From Alteribacillus sp041949975 (GTDB lineage: Bacteria; Bacillota; Bacilli; Bacillales; Marinococcaceae), in contig NZ_JBHFQG010000008.1 in the NCBI RefSeq assembly GCF_041949975.1, positions 62,001 to 126,000 on the forward strand: a DNA stretch of 64,000 nucleotides, given 5' to 3'. Position numbers and translations under genes: made by a program. This document shows, in pieces, positions 42,415 through 51,512 of this stretch. The notes under the pieces were generated by a model. The model saw only the letters and a program-made list of their open reading frames with translations, was not told where the DNA came from and searched no databases. Numbering within the stretch: the stretch's first letter is position 1; every line of letters starts with the position of its first letter.

Positions 42415-44598
42415 ATGACCATCGATGAAGTGTTGGAAAAAGCTCAATATTATTTGTCGAATGAAGACGTTTCTTTTTTGGAACGTGCATATAAATATGC
42501 TGAAGAAGCTCATAAAGAACAGTATCGAAAATCAGGAGAACCATATATTTTACACCCTATTCAAGTTGCAGGTATTTTGATTGAACTTGAAATGGACCCG
42601 GATACGATAGCTGGAGCTTTTTTGCACGATGTGGTAGAAGATACGGACGTAACTGTTGAAGACCTGCAAGAGACTTTTAATGAAGAAGTTGCAATGCTTG
42701 TTGACGGTGTAACCAAGCTTAAAAAAATTAAATATAAATCAAAAGAAGAACAACAAGCCGAAAACCACCGAAAAATGGTGGTGGCGATGGCAAAGGATAT
42801 AAGAGTAATATTGATCAAGCTGGCTGATCGTCTTCATAATATGCGGACATTAAAACACCTGCCGCCAGAAAAACAGCGCCGTATTTCCAATGAAACATTA
42901 GAAATATTTGCTCCGCTTGCCCATCGTTTAGGGATCTCTACTATAAAGTGGGAGCTTGAAGATACAGCTCTTAGATATTTAGATCCTCAGCAATACTATC
43001 GAATTGTTAACCTTATGAAGCAAAAAAGAGCAGAACGTGAACAATATATCGAAGAAGTAATCGCGAATATAAAAAACAGCATGGGCGACATTAATGTAGA
43101 ACCAACCGAAATTTATGGCCGTCCAAAGCATATTTATAGTATTTACCGCAAAATGGTAAAGCAGAAAAAGCAATTTAATGAAATATATGATCTTCTGGCC
43201 GTCAGAATTATAGTGAAAAGCATTAAAGATTGTTATGCTGTGCTTGGCATTATACACACGTGCTGGAAGCCAATGCCGGGACGTTTTAAAGATTATATTG
43301 CAATGCCTAAAGCAAACATGTATCAATCCCTGCACACAACTGTGATCGGCCCGAAAGGTGAACCGCTTGAAGTACAAATTCGTTCAGAAGAAATGCACCG
43401 GGTAGCAGAATTTGGGGTAGCGGCGCATTGGGCATATAAAGAAGGGAAAAATGTATCTGGAAAAAAATCGTTAGAAGATAAACTTACGTGGTTTCGTGAA
43501 ATTATTGAATGGCAGAACGATGCCACAGATGCCCAGGAGTTTATGGAATCACTTAAAATAGATCTCTTTTCCGATATGGTCTTTGTTTTTACTCCAAAAG
43601 GAGATGTTATAGAGCTGCCAAGGGGTTCGGTTCCTCTAGATTTTGCTTACAGAATCCATACAGAAATAGGAAATCGCACAATTGGGGCAAAGGTGAACGG
43701 TAAGATGGTCCCTCTTGATCATCAGTTAAATACAGGGGACATTGTTGAAATGCTGACCTCTAAGCATTCCTATGGTCCAAGTAAAGATTGGTTAAAACTA
43801 ACCCAGAGTTCGCATGCCAAAAATAAAATCAAACAATTCTTTAAAAAGGAACGACGCGAAGAAAATATTCAAAAAGGCCGGGAAATGATAGAGAAAGAGT
43901 TAAAGGCCCAGGACTTTGAACCAAAAAATATTTTAACTGAAGAAAATATTCAAGAAGCAGCTGATAAATTCAGTTTCAGCGGAGAAGAAGATATGTTTGC
44001 GGCTGTAGGATACAACGGAGTCAGCCCAAAACAGATTGTCACTCGTCTTACAGAGAAGCTTCGTCAGCAGCAAGAGCGCGAAGAAGAAGAAAAATCTGTC
44101 GCAGAGGCTGTAAAAGATGTTTCAACACAGACTGTCTCCAAGAAGACAAACACAGGTGTTAGAGTAAAAGGCGTGGACAACCTTTTAATACGTCTTTCAA
44201 AATGCTGCAACCCTGTACCTGGTGATGAAATTATAGGGTTTATTACAAAAGGACGGGGCGTTTCGATTCATCGAGTCGACTGTCCTAATGTGAATAATGA
44301 AGAAGCAAAGCAGCGTCTGCTTCCTGTTGAATGGGAAGGTTCGAATGAGAAGCGAAAAAATTATAGCGTGGATATAGAAATTACAGGATACGACCGGCGT
44401 GGATTGCTGAATGAAGTGCTTCAATCTGTTACTGAATCCAGGACTAATATTAGCGCGGTCAGCGGACGTTCTGATAAAAATAAAATGGCAGTTATTGATA
44501 TGACCATTTCCATTCATAATATTGATCATTTGCACCGAGTAGTAGAGAAAATCAAAAAATTACCAGATATTTATTCTGTCCGAAGAGTTATGCATTAA
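42415..44598 (+). CDS. relA: Bifunctional (p)ppGpp synthetase/hydrolase RelA
   Basis: 727 aa (B. subtilis 734). The HD hydrolase domain has HDVVEDTD (71-78) and LADRLHNMRT. The synthetase domain has GRPKHIYSIYRKM, GRFKDYIAMPKANMYQSLHT and GVAAHWAYKEG. A TGS domain (about 390-450), a zinc-finger region (CCNPVPGDEIIGF with HRVDCPN) and an ACT/RRM domain (about 655-727) follow. The ATG at 42415 follows AGGGTGA. Confidence 0.97.
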   Translation: MTIDEVLEKAQYYLSNEDVSFLERAYKYAEEAHKEQYRKSGEPYILHPIQVAGILIELEMDPDTIAGAFLHDVVEDTDVTVEDLQETFNEEVAMLVDGVTKLKKIKYKSKEEQQAENHRKMVVAMAKDIRVILIKLADRLHNMRTLKHLPPEKQRRISNETLEIFAPLAHRLGISTIKWELEDTALRYLDPQQYYRIVNLMKQKRAEREQYIEEVIANIKNSMGDINVEPTEIYGRPKHIYSIYRKMVKQKKQFNEIYDLLAVRIIVKSIKDCYAVLGIIHTCWKPMPGRFKDYIAMPKANMYQSLHTTVIGPKGEPLEVQIRSEEMHRVAEFGVAAHWAYKEGKNVSGKKSLEDKLTWFREIIEWQNDATDAQEFMESLKIDLFSDMVFVFTPKGDVIELPRGSVPLDFAYRIHTEIGNRTIGAKVNGKMVPLDHQLNTGDIVEMLTSKHSYGPSKDWLKLTQSSHAKNKIKQFFKKERREENIQKGREMIEKELKAQDFEPKNILTEENIQEAADKFSFSGEEDMFAAVGYNGVSPKQIVTRLTEKLRQQQEREEEEKSVAEAVKDVSTQTVSKKTNTGVRVKGVDNLLIRLSKCCNPVPGDEIIGFITKGRGVSIHRVDCPNVNNEEAKQRLLPVEWEGSNEKRKNYSVDIEITGYDRRGLLNEVLQSVTESRTNISAVSGRSDKNKMAVIDMTISIHNIDHLHRVVEKIKKLPDIYSVRRVMH

Positions 44599-44634
44599 TG
44601 AAAAAAGTTACTGTTTGAAAGGATTAGTTGAGAT

Positions 44635-45078
44635 ATGAAAGTAGTTGTTCAGCGTTCCCAGAACGGGGAGTGCATTGTAGAAGGTGAAATTACAGGGTCT
44701 ATCGATCACGGGATAGTGGCTTTAGTTGGTTTCACCCATGATGATACTGAAAAAGATTTGGAATGGATGGCTGAAAAGCTTATTCATTTAAGGATTTTTG
44801 AAGATGAAACGGGAAAAATGAATAAAGGTCTCGTAGATACAGACGGGAAAATATTATCGATTTCTCAATTCACTTTATACGGCGATTGCAAAAAAGGAAG
44901 ACGCCCTAATTTTATGGAAGCTGCTAAGCCTGAAAAGGCCGAAACTCTATACAATCAGTTTAATGAAATTCTTAGAGAAAAAGGTATTGAAGTAGAAACT
45001 GGAAAATTTGGGGCAATGATGAAGATCAGCTTCACCAATGATGGACCAGTTACACTTATTTTAGAAAGTCCTTTCTAA
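44635..45078 (+). CDS. dtd: D-aminoacyl-tRNA deacylase Dtd
   Basis: 147 aa. Hydrolyses D-aminoacyl-tRNA. The family signatures SQFTLYGDCKKGRRPNF (about 78-95) and the cis Gly-Pro NDGPVT near the C-terminus (136-141) are present. AAAGGA precedes the ATG. It follows relA by 36 bp as in B. subtilis. The amidase gene yrvJ found next in B. subtilis is missing here. Confidence 0.96.
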   Translation: MKVVVQRSQNGECIVEGEITGSIDHGIVALVGFTHDDTEKDLEWMAEKLIHLRIFEDETGKMNKGLVDTDGKILSISQFTLYGDCKKGRRPNFMEAAKPEKAETLYNQFNEILREKGIEVETGKFGAMMKISFTNDGPVTLILESPF

Positions 45079-45086
45079 ATAGCAGG

Positions 45087-45115
45087 TTGACAAAGATCAC
45101 CTACATTCGTAAGAT
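45087..45115 (+). promoter_or_regulatory. Sigma-A promoter of the hisS-aspS T-box transcript
   Basis: Perfect TTGACA, a 17-bp spacer and TAAGAT, 9 bases after the dtd stop. Transcription should begin near 45122. Confidence 0.7.
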
Positions 45116-45121
45116 AGATAT

Positions 45122-45389
45122 CAGTTAATATGAGAGATGCTGATGAAGGAGAAAGTAAGCAGGGGAAAAGCATAAACAGAGAGGAGCTGCAGCAGCTGAG
45201 AGCAGTTCTGTTTGCTTCCTGCTGAAAGACACTCTTTAGGCTCTTTTTCGAAAGCAAAAGTGAGTAGGGAAAGACGTAAAACCAGGCGTTAACTGTGACA
45301 AGTGGAAGCATAAAATAAATGTGCTTCAACCAGGGTGGCACCACGGGTACTAACTCGTCCCTCGTTTTTTGCGAGAGACGAGTTTTTTT
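45122..45389 (+). promoter_or_regulatory. T-box leader of hisS-aspS
   Basis: Stem I arms AGCAGG/CCTGCT and AAGCATAAACA/TGTTTGCTT are visible, with a specifier-loop 3' strand GAAAGACACTC. The overlapping GACAC (45228-45232) contains GAC (Asp) and CAC (His). The T-box sequence AGGGTGGCACCACGGG is at 45332-45347; its TGGC bulge would pair with discriminator base G73, as in tRNA-Asp. The terminator is AACTCGTC..CTCG/CGAG..GACGAGTT plus T7 (45352-45389). Uncharged tRNA would favour the antiterminator and read-through into hisS. Confidence 0.9.
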
Positions 45390-45525
45390 GTTTTTATACG
45401 TTTAAGAAAGTAAAAACGACTTCAAGTATCAGGATAAGAAAAGCTGCTGCTTTCTCCTTAAGACTTGGAGGCGAACCAAGTTTATTTAATGACAATAAAA
45501 AAGCCTTGGAAAGGGAGCGATACAT

Positions 45526-46806
45526 ATGGATATCCGCATACCAAGAGGAACGCAGGATATATTACCGGGCACCTCTGAAAAATGGCAGTTTATCGAAGCT
45601 AAAATCCATGATATTTGCAGAAGGTTCAATTATGCAGAAATTCGTACACCTATATTTGAACAAACAGAATTATTTCAACGCGGCGTAGGTGATACTACAG
45701 ATATTGTTCAAAAAGAAATGTACACATTCGCTGATAGAGGCGGCCGCAGCTTAACATTAAGACCAGAAGGCACAGCTTCAGTTGTTCGTTCGTATGTGGA
45801 GAATAAGCTCTACGGCAGTGCGGTTCAGCCTGAAAAGCTGTATTATATTGGACCTATGTTTCGCTATGAAAGGCCACAATCGGGCAGGATGCGCCAGTTT
45901 TTTCAATTCGGAGTAGAGGCAATTGGAAGTGATGATCCTGCAATTGATGCAGAAGTCATTGCGATGGCAATGGAATTTTATAAGGAATTAGGATTGAGAG
46001 GGCTAAAACTTGTACTTAATAGTCTTGGTGATATAGACAGCAGAAAAGCTCATCGTGAGGCACTAATTGCTCATTTCAAGCCGCATATCAATGAATTTTG
46101 CAGTGATTGTCAATCCAGGCTAGAGACTAATCCGCTGCGTATTCTTGATTGTAAAAAAGATAGAAATCATCCGCTCATGGAAAGTGCTCCTTCTATTTTG
46201 GATTATTTAAATGAAGAGTCTCGTCAATATTTTAACTCGGTGAAAAGTTTGCTGGATAAAATGGACATTCCTTATGAAGTAGATTCCGGCCTCGTACGCG
46301 GATTAGATTATTATAATAATACAGCCTTTGAAATTATGATTGAAGGCGAAGGTTTTGGAGCTATTACAACGCTAATGGGAGGCGGCCGCTACAACGGTCT
46401 TGTCGAAGATATTGGAGGTCCTGAGTCTCCAGGTATTGGATTTGCATTAAGTATTGAAAGGCTATTAATGGCACTTGAATCCCAAAATGTGGAGCTCCCT
46501 GTCACGAAAGGGTTGGATTGTTACCTTGTTGCATTAGGAGAAGAGCCTGCCCAGAAAGCCGCAGTGTTATTAACTGAGCTACGAAGAGCTGGTGTTTCTG
46601 CAGACAAAGACTATTTAAATAAAAAAATAAAAGGCCAATTTAAAGCAGCTGATCGATTGCAGGCTTCCTACACTGCCGTGTTAGGAGAGGATGAGCTCCA
46701 AAAAGGAATTATTAATGTGAAGTCAATGGAAAGAGGAGAACAAAAAGAAATTCCGTTAACAGAATTTACAAATTATATAAGAGAGAAAATGGAGGAAGAA
46801 AAGTAA
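45526..46806 (+). CDS. hisS: Histidyl-tRNA synthetase HisS
   Basis: 426 aa class II synthetase. PRGTQDILPG start, motif 2 FRYERPQSGRMRQFFQFGVEAIG, the histidine motifs GLVRGLDYYNNTAFE and GGGRYNGL, and a C-terminal anticodon domain. AAGGGAG precedes the ATG. It overlaps aspS by one base (TAATG). Regulated by the upstream T-box. Confidence 0.97.
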   Translation: MDIRIPRGTQDILPGTSEKWQFIEAKIHDICRRFNYAEIRTPIFEQTELFQRGVGDTTDIVQKEMYTFADRGGRSLTLRPEGTASVVRSYVENKLYGSAVQPEKLYYIGPMFRYERPQSGRMRQFFQFGVEAIGSDDPAIDAEVIAMAMEFYKELGLRGLKLVLNSLGDIDSRKAHREALIAHFKPHINEFCSDCQSRLETNPLRILDCKKDRNHPLMESAPSILDYLNEESRQYFNSVKSLLDKMDIPYEVDSGLVRGLDYYNNTAFEIMIEGEGFGAITTLMGGGRYNGLVEDIGGPESPGIGFALSIERLLMALESQNVELPVTKGLDCYLVALGEEPAQKAAVLLTELRRAGVSADKDYLNKKIKGQFKAADRLQASYTAVLGEDELQKGIINVKSMERGEQKEIPLTEFTNYIREKMEEEK

Positions 46807-48581
46807 TGATAGGACGTACACATAATTGTGGAGAGATTTCAGAGCAGTTAATCGGACAACGAGTGGAACTAAAAGGATGGGCACAAACGAGAAGAGACCT
46901 TGGCCAAGTTATTTTTGTGGATTTAAGAGACCGTACTGGTATTGTACAAATCGTGGCTAATCCTGAAATATCTGACGAAGCATTGGAAAAAATGGATACA
47001 GTAAGAAGTGAATACGTACTTGATGTAAAAGGCACAGTGGTTAAGAGGGATGAAGAAACATATAACGAGAAAATTCCTACCGGCACCGTAGAAGTTCAAG
47101 TAGACGAATTAAATATTTTAAATAACTCAAAACCTCTTCCATTTCAAGTGGACGGTGAAACCGATGTATCAGAAGATGTTCGTTTAAGGTATCGTTATCT
47201 AGATTTGCGTCGCCCGGAAATGAAGGAAACATTTAAACTTCGTCATAAAACGACAAAATTGATTCGTGATTTTCTTGATGAGAATGAATTTTTAGATATA
47301 GAAACACCAATGTTAACGAAAAGCACTCCAGAAGGAGCAAGAGACTATTTGGTGCCAAGCCGTGTTCATCGTGGTGAGTTTTATGCCCTTCCACAGTCAC
47401 CGCAATTATTTAAGCAGCTGCTAATGGTGTCTGGCTTTGAAAGGTACTTCCAGATTGTACGTTGTTTTCGTGATGAAGACTTAAGAGCGGATCGGCAGCC
47501 AGAGTTTACACAGGTCGACATTGAAACTTCTTTTATGGATAAAGAAGATTTTCTGTCGATGATAGAAGAGATGATGAAAAAGATTTTAAAAGAGGTACAC
47601 GGTCTGGATATTTCTACTCCGTTTCCACGTCTAACGTATGAAGAGGCAATGAATCGTTATGGATCAGATAAACCTGACACACGTTTTGGCATGGAGCTGG
47701 TGGAGCTCTCGGATATTGTAAAAAACAGTGATTTTAAAGTGTTTGCGAATGCAGTGAAAAATGGTGGAATTGTAAAAGGACTCAATGTAAAAGGCGTAGC
47801 AAATGAGATGTCAAGAAAAGAAATTGATGATTTGGCGGATTTTGTTGCTGTATATGGTGCAAAAGGGCTTGCATGGTTAAAAGTTGAAGAAGACAGCTTG
47901 AAAGGACCAATTGCAAAATTCTTCAGTGAAGAAGAAACAGCAGAAATTAGAAAAGCACTCGATGCGGAAACAGGTGACTTGTTATTTTTTGGGGCAGATA
48001 AAAAACAAATAGTTTATGATGCAATGGGAGCACTTCGTTTGAAATTTGGTAAAGAACTTAACTTGATCGACCACAGTAAATTCAATTTTCTATGGGTTAC
48101 AGAATTTCCGCTTATGGAGTATGACAAAGATGCAGACCGCTATGTAGCGATGCACCATCCGTTTACAAGTCCGATTCGTGAAGATATTCCCAAGTTAAAT
48201 GACAATCCAGAAGAAGTTCGTGCAGAAGCATATGACCTTGTGTTAAATGGTTACGAGCTTGGAGGAGGCTCACAACGTATTTACCAAAGAGATCTGCAGG
48301 AAAAAATGTTTGAAGCTCTTGGATTCAGTGAAGAAGAAGCTCGTGAGCAATTTGGATTTTTATTGGATGCCTTTGAGTATGGCACACCGCCACATGGAGG
48401 AATTGCTCTTGGACTTGATAGGTTGATCATGCTTCTGGCCGGCAGAAACAATCTCCGCGATACCATTGCATTCCCAAAAACTGCCAGCGCAAGCTGCCCA
48501 TTAACCGGGGCTCCTGGTGAGGTCAGCAGCAGTCAGCTTGATGAGCTGAATTTGGAAGTAATACAATTTGAAGAAGAATAA
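46806..48581 (+). CDS. aspS: Aspartyl-tRNA synthetase AspS
   Basis: 591 aa bacterial-type AspRS with an N-terminal OB anticodon domain (GWAQTRRDLGQVIFVDLRDRTG), the class II catalytic core (ETPMLTKSTPEGARDYLVPSR, QSPQLFKQLLM, FRDEDLRADRQPEFTQVD), the GAD insertion domain, and motif 3 GGIALGLDRLIMLLAG. Second gene of the T-box operon. It may also charge tRNA-Asn if the cell has GatCAB; not visible here. Confidence 0.97.
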   Translation: MIGRTHNCGEISEQLIGQRVELKGWAQTRRDLGQVIFVDLRDRTGIVQIVANPEISDEALEKMDTVRSEYVLDVKGTVVKRDEETYNEKIPTGTVEVQVDELNILNNSKPLPFQVDGETDVSEDVRLRYRYLDLRRPEMKETFKLRHKTTKLIRDFLDENEFLDIETPMLTKSTPEGARDYLVPSRVHRGEFYALPQSPQLFKQLLMVSGFERYFQIVRCFRDEDLRADRQPEFTQVDIETSFMDKEDFLSMIEEMMKKILKEVHGLDISTPFPRLTYEEAMNRYGSDKPDTRFGMELVELSDIVKNSDFKVFANAVKNGGIVKGLNVKGVANEMSRKEIDDLADFVAVYGAKGLAWLKVEEDSLKGPIAKFFSEEETAEIRKALDAETGDLLFFGADKKQIVYDAMGALRLKFGKELNLIDHSKFNFLWVTEFPLMEYDKDADRYVAMHHPFTSPIREDIPKLNDNPEEVRAEAYDLVLNGYELGGGSQRIYQRDLQEKMFEALGFSEEEAREQFGFLLDAFEYGTPPHGGIALGLDRLIMLLAGRNNLRDTIAFPKTASASCPLTGAPGEVSSSQLDELNLEVIQFEEE

Positions 48582-48588
48582 AGATGAG

Positions 48589-48897
48589 CTATAAATGCTC
48601 AGTTTCCCTGAACTGCTGCACAAAATCGGAGGGGTCGGACCGGGTATGAAAGGTTCTGACTCCTCCAGTAGTATGAAGATATAAGAAACCAATTTGTCCG
48701 GGAGACCACTTATAAGAAATGTCAAACACTTCTTTTAAAAGATAGCGGTGAAGGGGTGTTTCGATTGAATGGGGATAAAGATATATAAAATCTTTATATT
48801 CGACCTGAATTTTTTCAAGCCATTCGATTTTCTGCTCAATTTGAATAATTTCATGGCTCGCAAGTGGTTTATTTACGTTGGATTGTTCTTTTGTCAT
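48589..48897 (-). CDS. Hypothetical protein, antisense downstream of aspS
   Basis: 102 aa, not recognised. Charged, soluble, no signal or membrane segment. A predicted helix (EIIQIEQKIEWLEKIQVEYKDF) is followed by LYPHSIETPLHRYLLKEVFDISYKW and a Gly-rich GQIGFLYLHTTGGVRTFHT. AGGCAGG lies a few bases before the ATG, which supports translation. It is convergent with aspS, with 7 bp between the stops and no terminator between. Confidence 0.6.
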   Translation of the reverse strand: MTKEQSNVNKPLASHEIIQIEQKIEWLEKIQVEYKDFIYLYPHSIETPLHRYLLKEVFDISYKWSPGQIGFLYLHTTGGVRTFHTRSDPSDFVQQFRETEHL

Positions 48898-49227
48898 ACT
48901 ACCTGCCTTTCTTTACACTTTTAAGATGTTATTGTTAAAATTCCGGTTTTCAAGACAGAAGAAGTACTACAATGCCGTTATTGCCAAGGAAACTGCTGTC
49001 TTTCAAGGTGATAAGCGGGGTTTTTCAAATATATTGCCTCCAATAATTATAACAGTATGCTTACAGAACAGGCAGAGGTTTTCTAATTATTGCATGAAAA
49101 GTGAATGATTAACGAAATAATTATACCCGGTTTATACCTAAAATAAACAATAATTAAAGGAAGTCATTAAAAACAGGAATATTATCACTTTTTTGTTATA
49201 CAGAATGATTGTAGGCTTGGAAATCTC
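48898..49227. other. Gap upstream of 6S RNA, no gene seen
   Basis: 330 AT-rich bases with no convincing reading frame, repeat or terminator. It holds the promoters of the minus-strand gene at 48897. Confidence 0.5.
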
Positions 49228-49257
49228 TTGACCTGAATAAAAGGTCCGTGCTATTAT
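49228..49257 (+). promoter_or_regulatory. Sigma-A promoter of 6S RNA
   Basis: TTGACC, an 18-bp spacer and TATTAT. Confidence 0.6.
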
Positions 49258-49263
49258 ATACTC

Positions 49264-49470
49264 AAATCAATTTGAAGAGTCCTGAGGTGTACGTGGGACA
49301 CTCATCGTTTTGAGCCAACATTTTTACATTGGGAGCCTGCAGTTTCAATCTGGATAACAAGCCTCTGTAAAGTGGACGTTTGAAGGATTGAACAGGGCAC
49401 CCACCTGCCAAGAGCAGGCTTCAAAACTAAGTTAGTTTGACGGCACATCGGGACTCTTCCATCTTTGAAA
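49264..49470 (+). ncRNA. ssrS: 6S RNA (6S-1, BsrA type)
   Basis: About 200 nt binding RNA polymerase sigma-A holoenzyme. The closing stem GAAGAGTCC (49274-49282) pairs perfectly with GGACTCTTC (49451-49459). The central part shows Bacillus 6S-1 blocks: TTTTGAGCCAACATT, TTGGGAGCCTG, CTGGATAACA, GTAAAGTGGACGTTTG and GAACAGGGCACCCACCTG. It sits between aspS and tcdA (yrvM), the locus of bsrA in B. subtilis. The ends are estimated from the promoter and stem. Confidence 0.92.
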
Positions 49471-49473
49471 ATC

Positions 49474-49506
49474 AACCCCCTGGGGAAATACTCCCCGGGG
49501 GTTTTT
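49474..49506 (+). terminator. Terminator of 6S RNA
   Basis: AACCCCCTGGGGA pairs with TCCCCGGGGGTT (one mismatch), 5-base loop, T5. Confidence 0.88.
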
Positions 49507-49537
49507 ACGTGAAACAGTGAAAAAAGGAGAGACTGCA

Positions 49538-50308
49538 ATGCTTCATCAGTTTTCTAGAAATGAGCTAGCAATTGGACAAGAGGGCTTAAATCGGTTAAAA
49601 GGTAAATCAGTGGCTGTCCTGGGAGTTGGGGGAGTAGGTTCTTTCTCAGCTGAAGCTCTCGTTCGTTCGGGAGTTGGGCGTGTTATTCTTGTCGACAAAG
49701 ATGACATCGATATAACCAATGTTAACAGGCAGTTGCACGCACTTACCTCCACTGTCGGAAAACCTAAAGTTGAAGTGATGAAAAAGAGACTCCTCGACAT
49801 TAACCCTGAGAGTGAAATAGAAGAAGTAAAAATGTTTTATACTGAAGACACTTATCAAGATTTTTTTGCATTCCAACCCGATTATATAATTGATGCCTCA
49901 GACACTATTTCTTACAAAATACATTTAATTGAGGAATGCCAAAAACGCAGAATTCCAATCATATCAAGTATGGGAGCAGCTAATAAAATGGACCCTTCCC
50001 GATTAAAAATAGTAGATTTATTTGAGACAGAAAATGATCCAATGGCCCGAGTGATGAGAAGAGAATTAAGAAAAAGCGGAATTTACCAAGGAGTAGATGT
50101 GGTATTTTCCGATGAAACACCCATTAAAATTAAAGAAGAAGTACGAAGTAAAGTAGTTCCCGAAACAGCAGAAAAAGGAAGCATTCGAAAAGCAAAGATG
50201 CCTCCTTCTTCTAATGCGTTTGTACCCTCTGTTGCCGGGTTAATCGCAGCTGGTCATGTTATAAATAAATTATTGGATGGAATAGAGATTCAGCGAATGC
50301 ACCAATAA
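49538..50308 (+). CDS. tcdA: tRNA threonylcarbamoyladenosine dehydratase TcdA (YrvM)
   Basis: 256 aa E1-like/ThiF family enzyme that cyclises t6A37 to ct6A in ANN-decoding tRNAs. The nucleotide site is VAVLGVGGVGSFSAEALVRSGVG (about 26-48), then DKDDIDITNVNRQ and DASDTISYK. The ATG at 49538 follows AAAAGGAGAG. The neighbourhood (aspS, 6S, rarA) matches B. subtilis yrvM. Confidence 0.94.
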   Translation: MLHQFSRNELAIGQEGLNRLKGKSVAVLGVGGVGSFSAEALVRSGVGRVILVDKDDIDITNVNRQLHALTSTVGKPKVEVMKKRLLDINPESEIEEVKMFYTEDTYQDFFAFQPDYIIDASDTISYKIHLIEECQKRRIPIISSMGAANKMDPSRLKIVDLFETENDPMARVMRRELRKSGIYQGVDVVFSDETPIKIKEEVRSKVVPETAEKGSIRKAKMPPSSNAFVPSVAGLIAAGHVINKLLDGIEIQRMHQ

Positions 50309-50334
50309 TTTTTTCCTTCATGTTTTATAGAAAA

Positions 50335-50364
50335 AACTGTCTCTGCTTAATAACGGAGACAGTT
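50335..50364 (-). terminator. Terminator of the RsfA-like gene
   Basis: AACTGTCTC/GAGACAGTT hairpin. The T run follows it on the minus strand, so it serves the gene ending at 50469. Confidence 0.65.
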
Positions 50365-50468
50365 CATTGATATTATCAGGAAGAATGTTATCTGAAGAAC
50401 ACACAAAAAAAGACTTGCGCCACCAGGAGTTTGACGACAAGTCAGTGTTTCTCTTATCATATCGTATG

Positions 50469-51056
50469 TTAAATGGAAAGCTTTTCTAAATTACCGTTAC
50501 GGTCCATTCTAAAAATATTAGAAGATGGTATGGTTTCTTCTGTCATAGCCATTTCTCTTGCTCGATTCATCATATGAACGATAGTTTCATAATCGCGTTT
50601 CATTGCAGCATATTCCTTTTTCATATTACTTATCTCTTGTTGTAAGGATTCTTTGGAATGTTCTAAAGAAGTGATTTCTTTTTCAATTTCTTCTACAGAC
50701 TGGTTGTGAAAACCTTGTTCTAATTGATCAGCTGTCCCTTCTAAGTAATTAATAATTTGATCCATGGTAGTAAGAAAACTACTATGACGAGCTGGGTTAA
50801 TATGATTGGCTGCCTGTTTTGCAGACGCACGCATTCTCATTTTTCGTTCTCGTTTTGCTTCTTTTACTTTGTGTTCATATTTTTGCCGGACAATGGCATT
50901 CCAACGAAATCCGCACGCAGCAGAAGTTCTGTCTAACATGTCCCCTGTTTCATCAAAAGCTTTTAACTGAGTGCTTCCTTCTCTAATATGTTTTAACACA
51001 GTATTTGCTAGTAGTCGGTCATCTTTATCAGACCACGCATCCTGTCTAACGTTCAT
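50469..51056 (-). CDS. RsfA family transcriptional regulator
   Basis: 195 aa. An N-terminal Myb/SANT-like domain has the RsfA signature RQDAWSDKDDRLLANTVLKHIREGSTQLKAFDETGDMLDRTSAACGFRWNA in sections (residues 3-55). A basic region (60-80) and a long coiled coil (about 110-165) follow. RsfA and paralogues modulate sigma-F dependent prespore genes in B. subtilis. AAGGAGGA precedes the ATG. This gene is not between yrvM and yrvN in B. subtilis. Confidence 0.88.
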   Translation of the reverse strand: MNVRQDAWSDKDDRLLANTVLKHIREGSTQLKAFDETGDMLDRTSAACGFRWNAIVRQKYEHKVKEAKRERKMRMRASAKQAANHINPARHSSFLTTMDQIINYLEGTADQLEQGFHNQSVEEIEKEITSLEHSKESLQQEISNMKKEYAAMKRDYETIVHMMNRAREMAMTEETIPSSNIFRMDRNGNLEKLSI

Positions 51057-51343
51057 TCTTATTTCCTCCTTAATATATAGCTAAAATATATAGCTGAGCT
51101 TAGTAAATCTCATAATTTAATACATAGTTCATTTTTGTAAGTCAAAGTAGATTTGCCGTTAACAGTTTGGGCGCTAAAATTAAAATTTATACGTCTGAAT
51201 AACAAATAAAATCCTGGGCAAACGTTGATGGTTGTTATGCACACTTCCCACTCAAACTGCACAGGGAGAATCATCAGTTAAAATGACATTATTAAAGATA
51301 TAGTGTTTTTATTTAAAGCTCAAAAAAAGGAGGCAGAGTTAAA

Positions 51344-51409
51344 ATGAATACATCACTGTCGCCCTCTGTACTAAAACTGAATGCAAATAAAAGAAAGTTA
51401 AAACATTGA
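51344..51409 (+). CDS. Candidate 21-codon small protein with strong ribosome binding site
   Basis: AAAGGAGG lies 9 bases before an ATG that opens 21 codons (MNTSLSPSVLKLNANKRKLK-His). The stop overlaps a second ATG (TGATG, 51409) that opens 42 codons (MFKPSKNEVKAMEFSLKG..) into the rarA 3' end. A GCCGGACT/AGTCCGGC hairpin at 51487-51509 interrupts the second. No homology is known to me. The rest of 51057-51343 shows nothing clear. Confidence 0.3.
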   Translation: MNTSLSPSVLKLNANKRKLKH

Positions 51410-51512
51410 TGTTTAAACCTAGTAAAAATGAAGTGAAAGCGATGGAATTTTCTTTGAAAGGAAATAAAGATAAAGGGAGTGGTGATGCCGGACTAAAACA
51501 AAGTCCGGCCTA

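Noticed and set aside
45335..45688. 117-codon frame starting at the T-box
   Set aside because: It runs through the T-box terminator and the hisS start in another frame.
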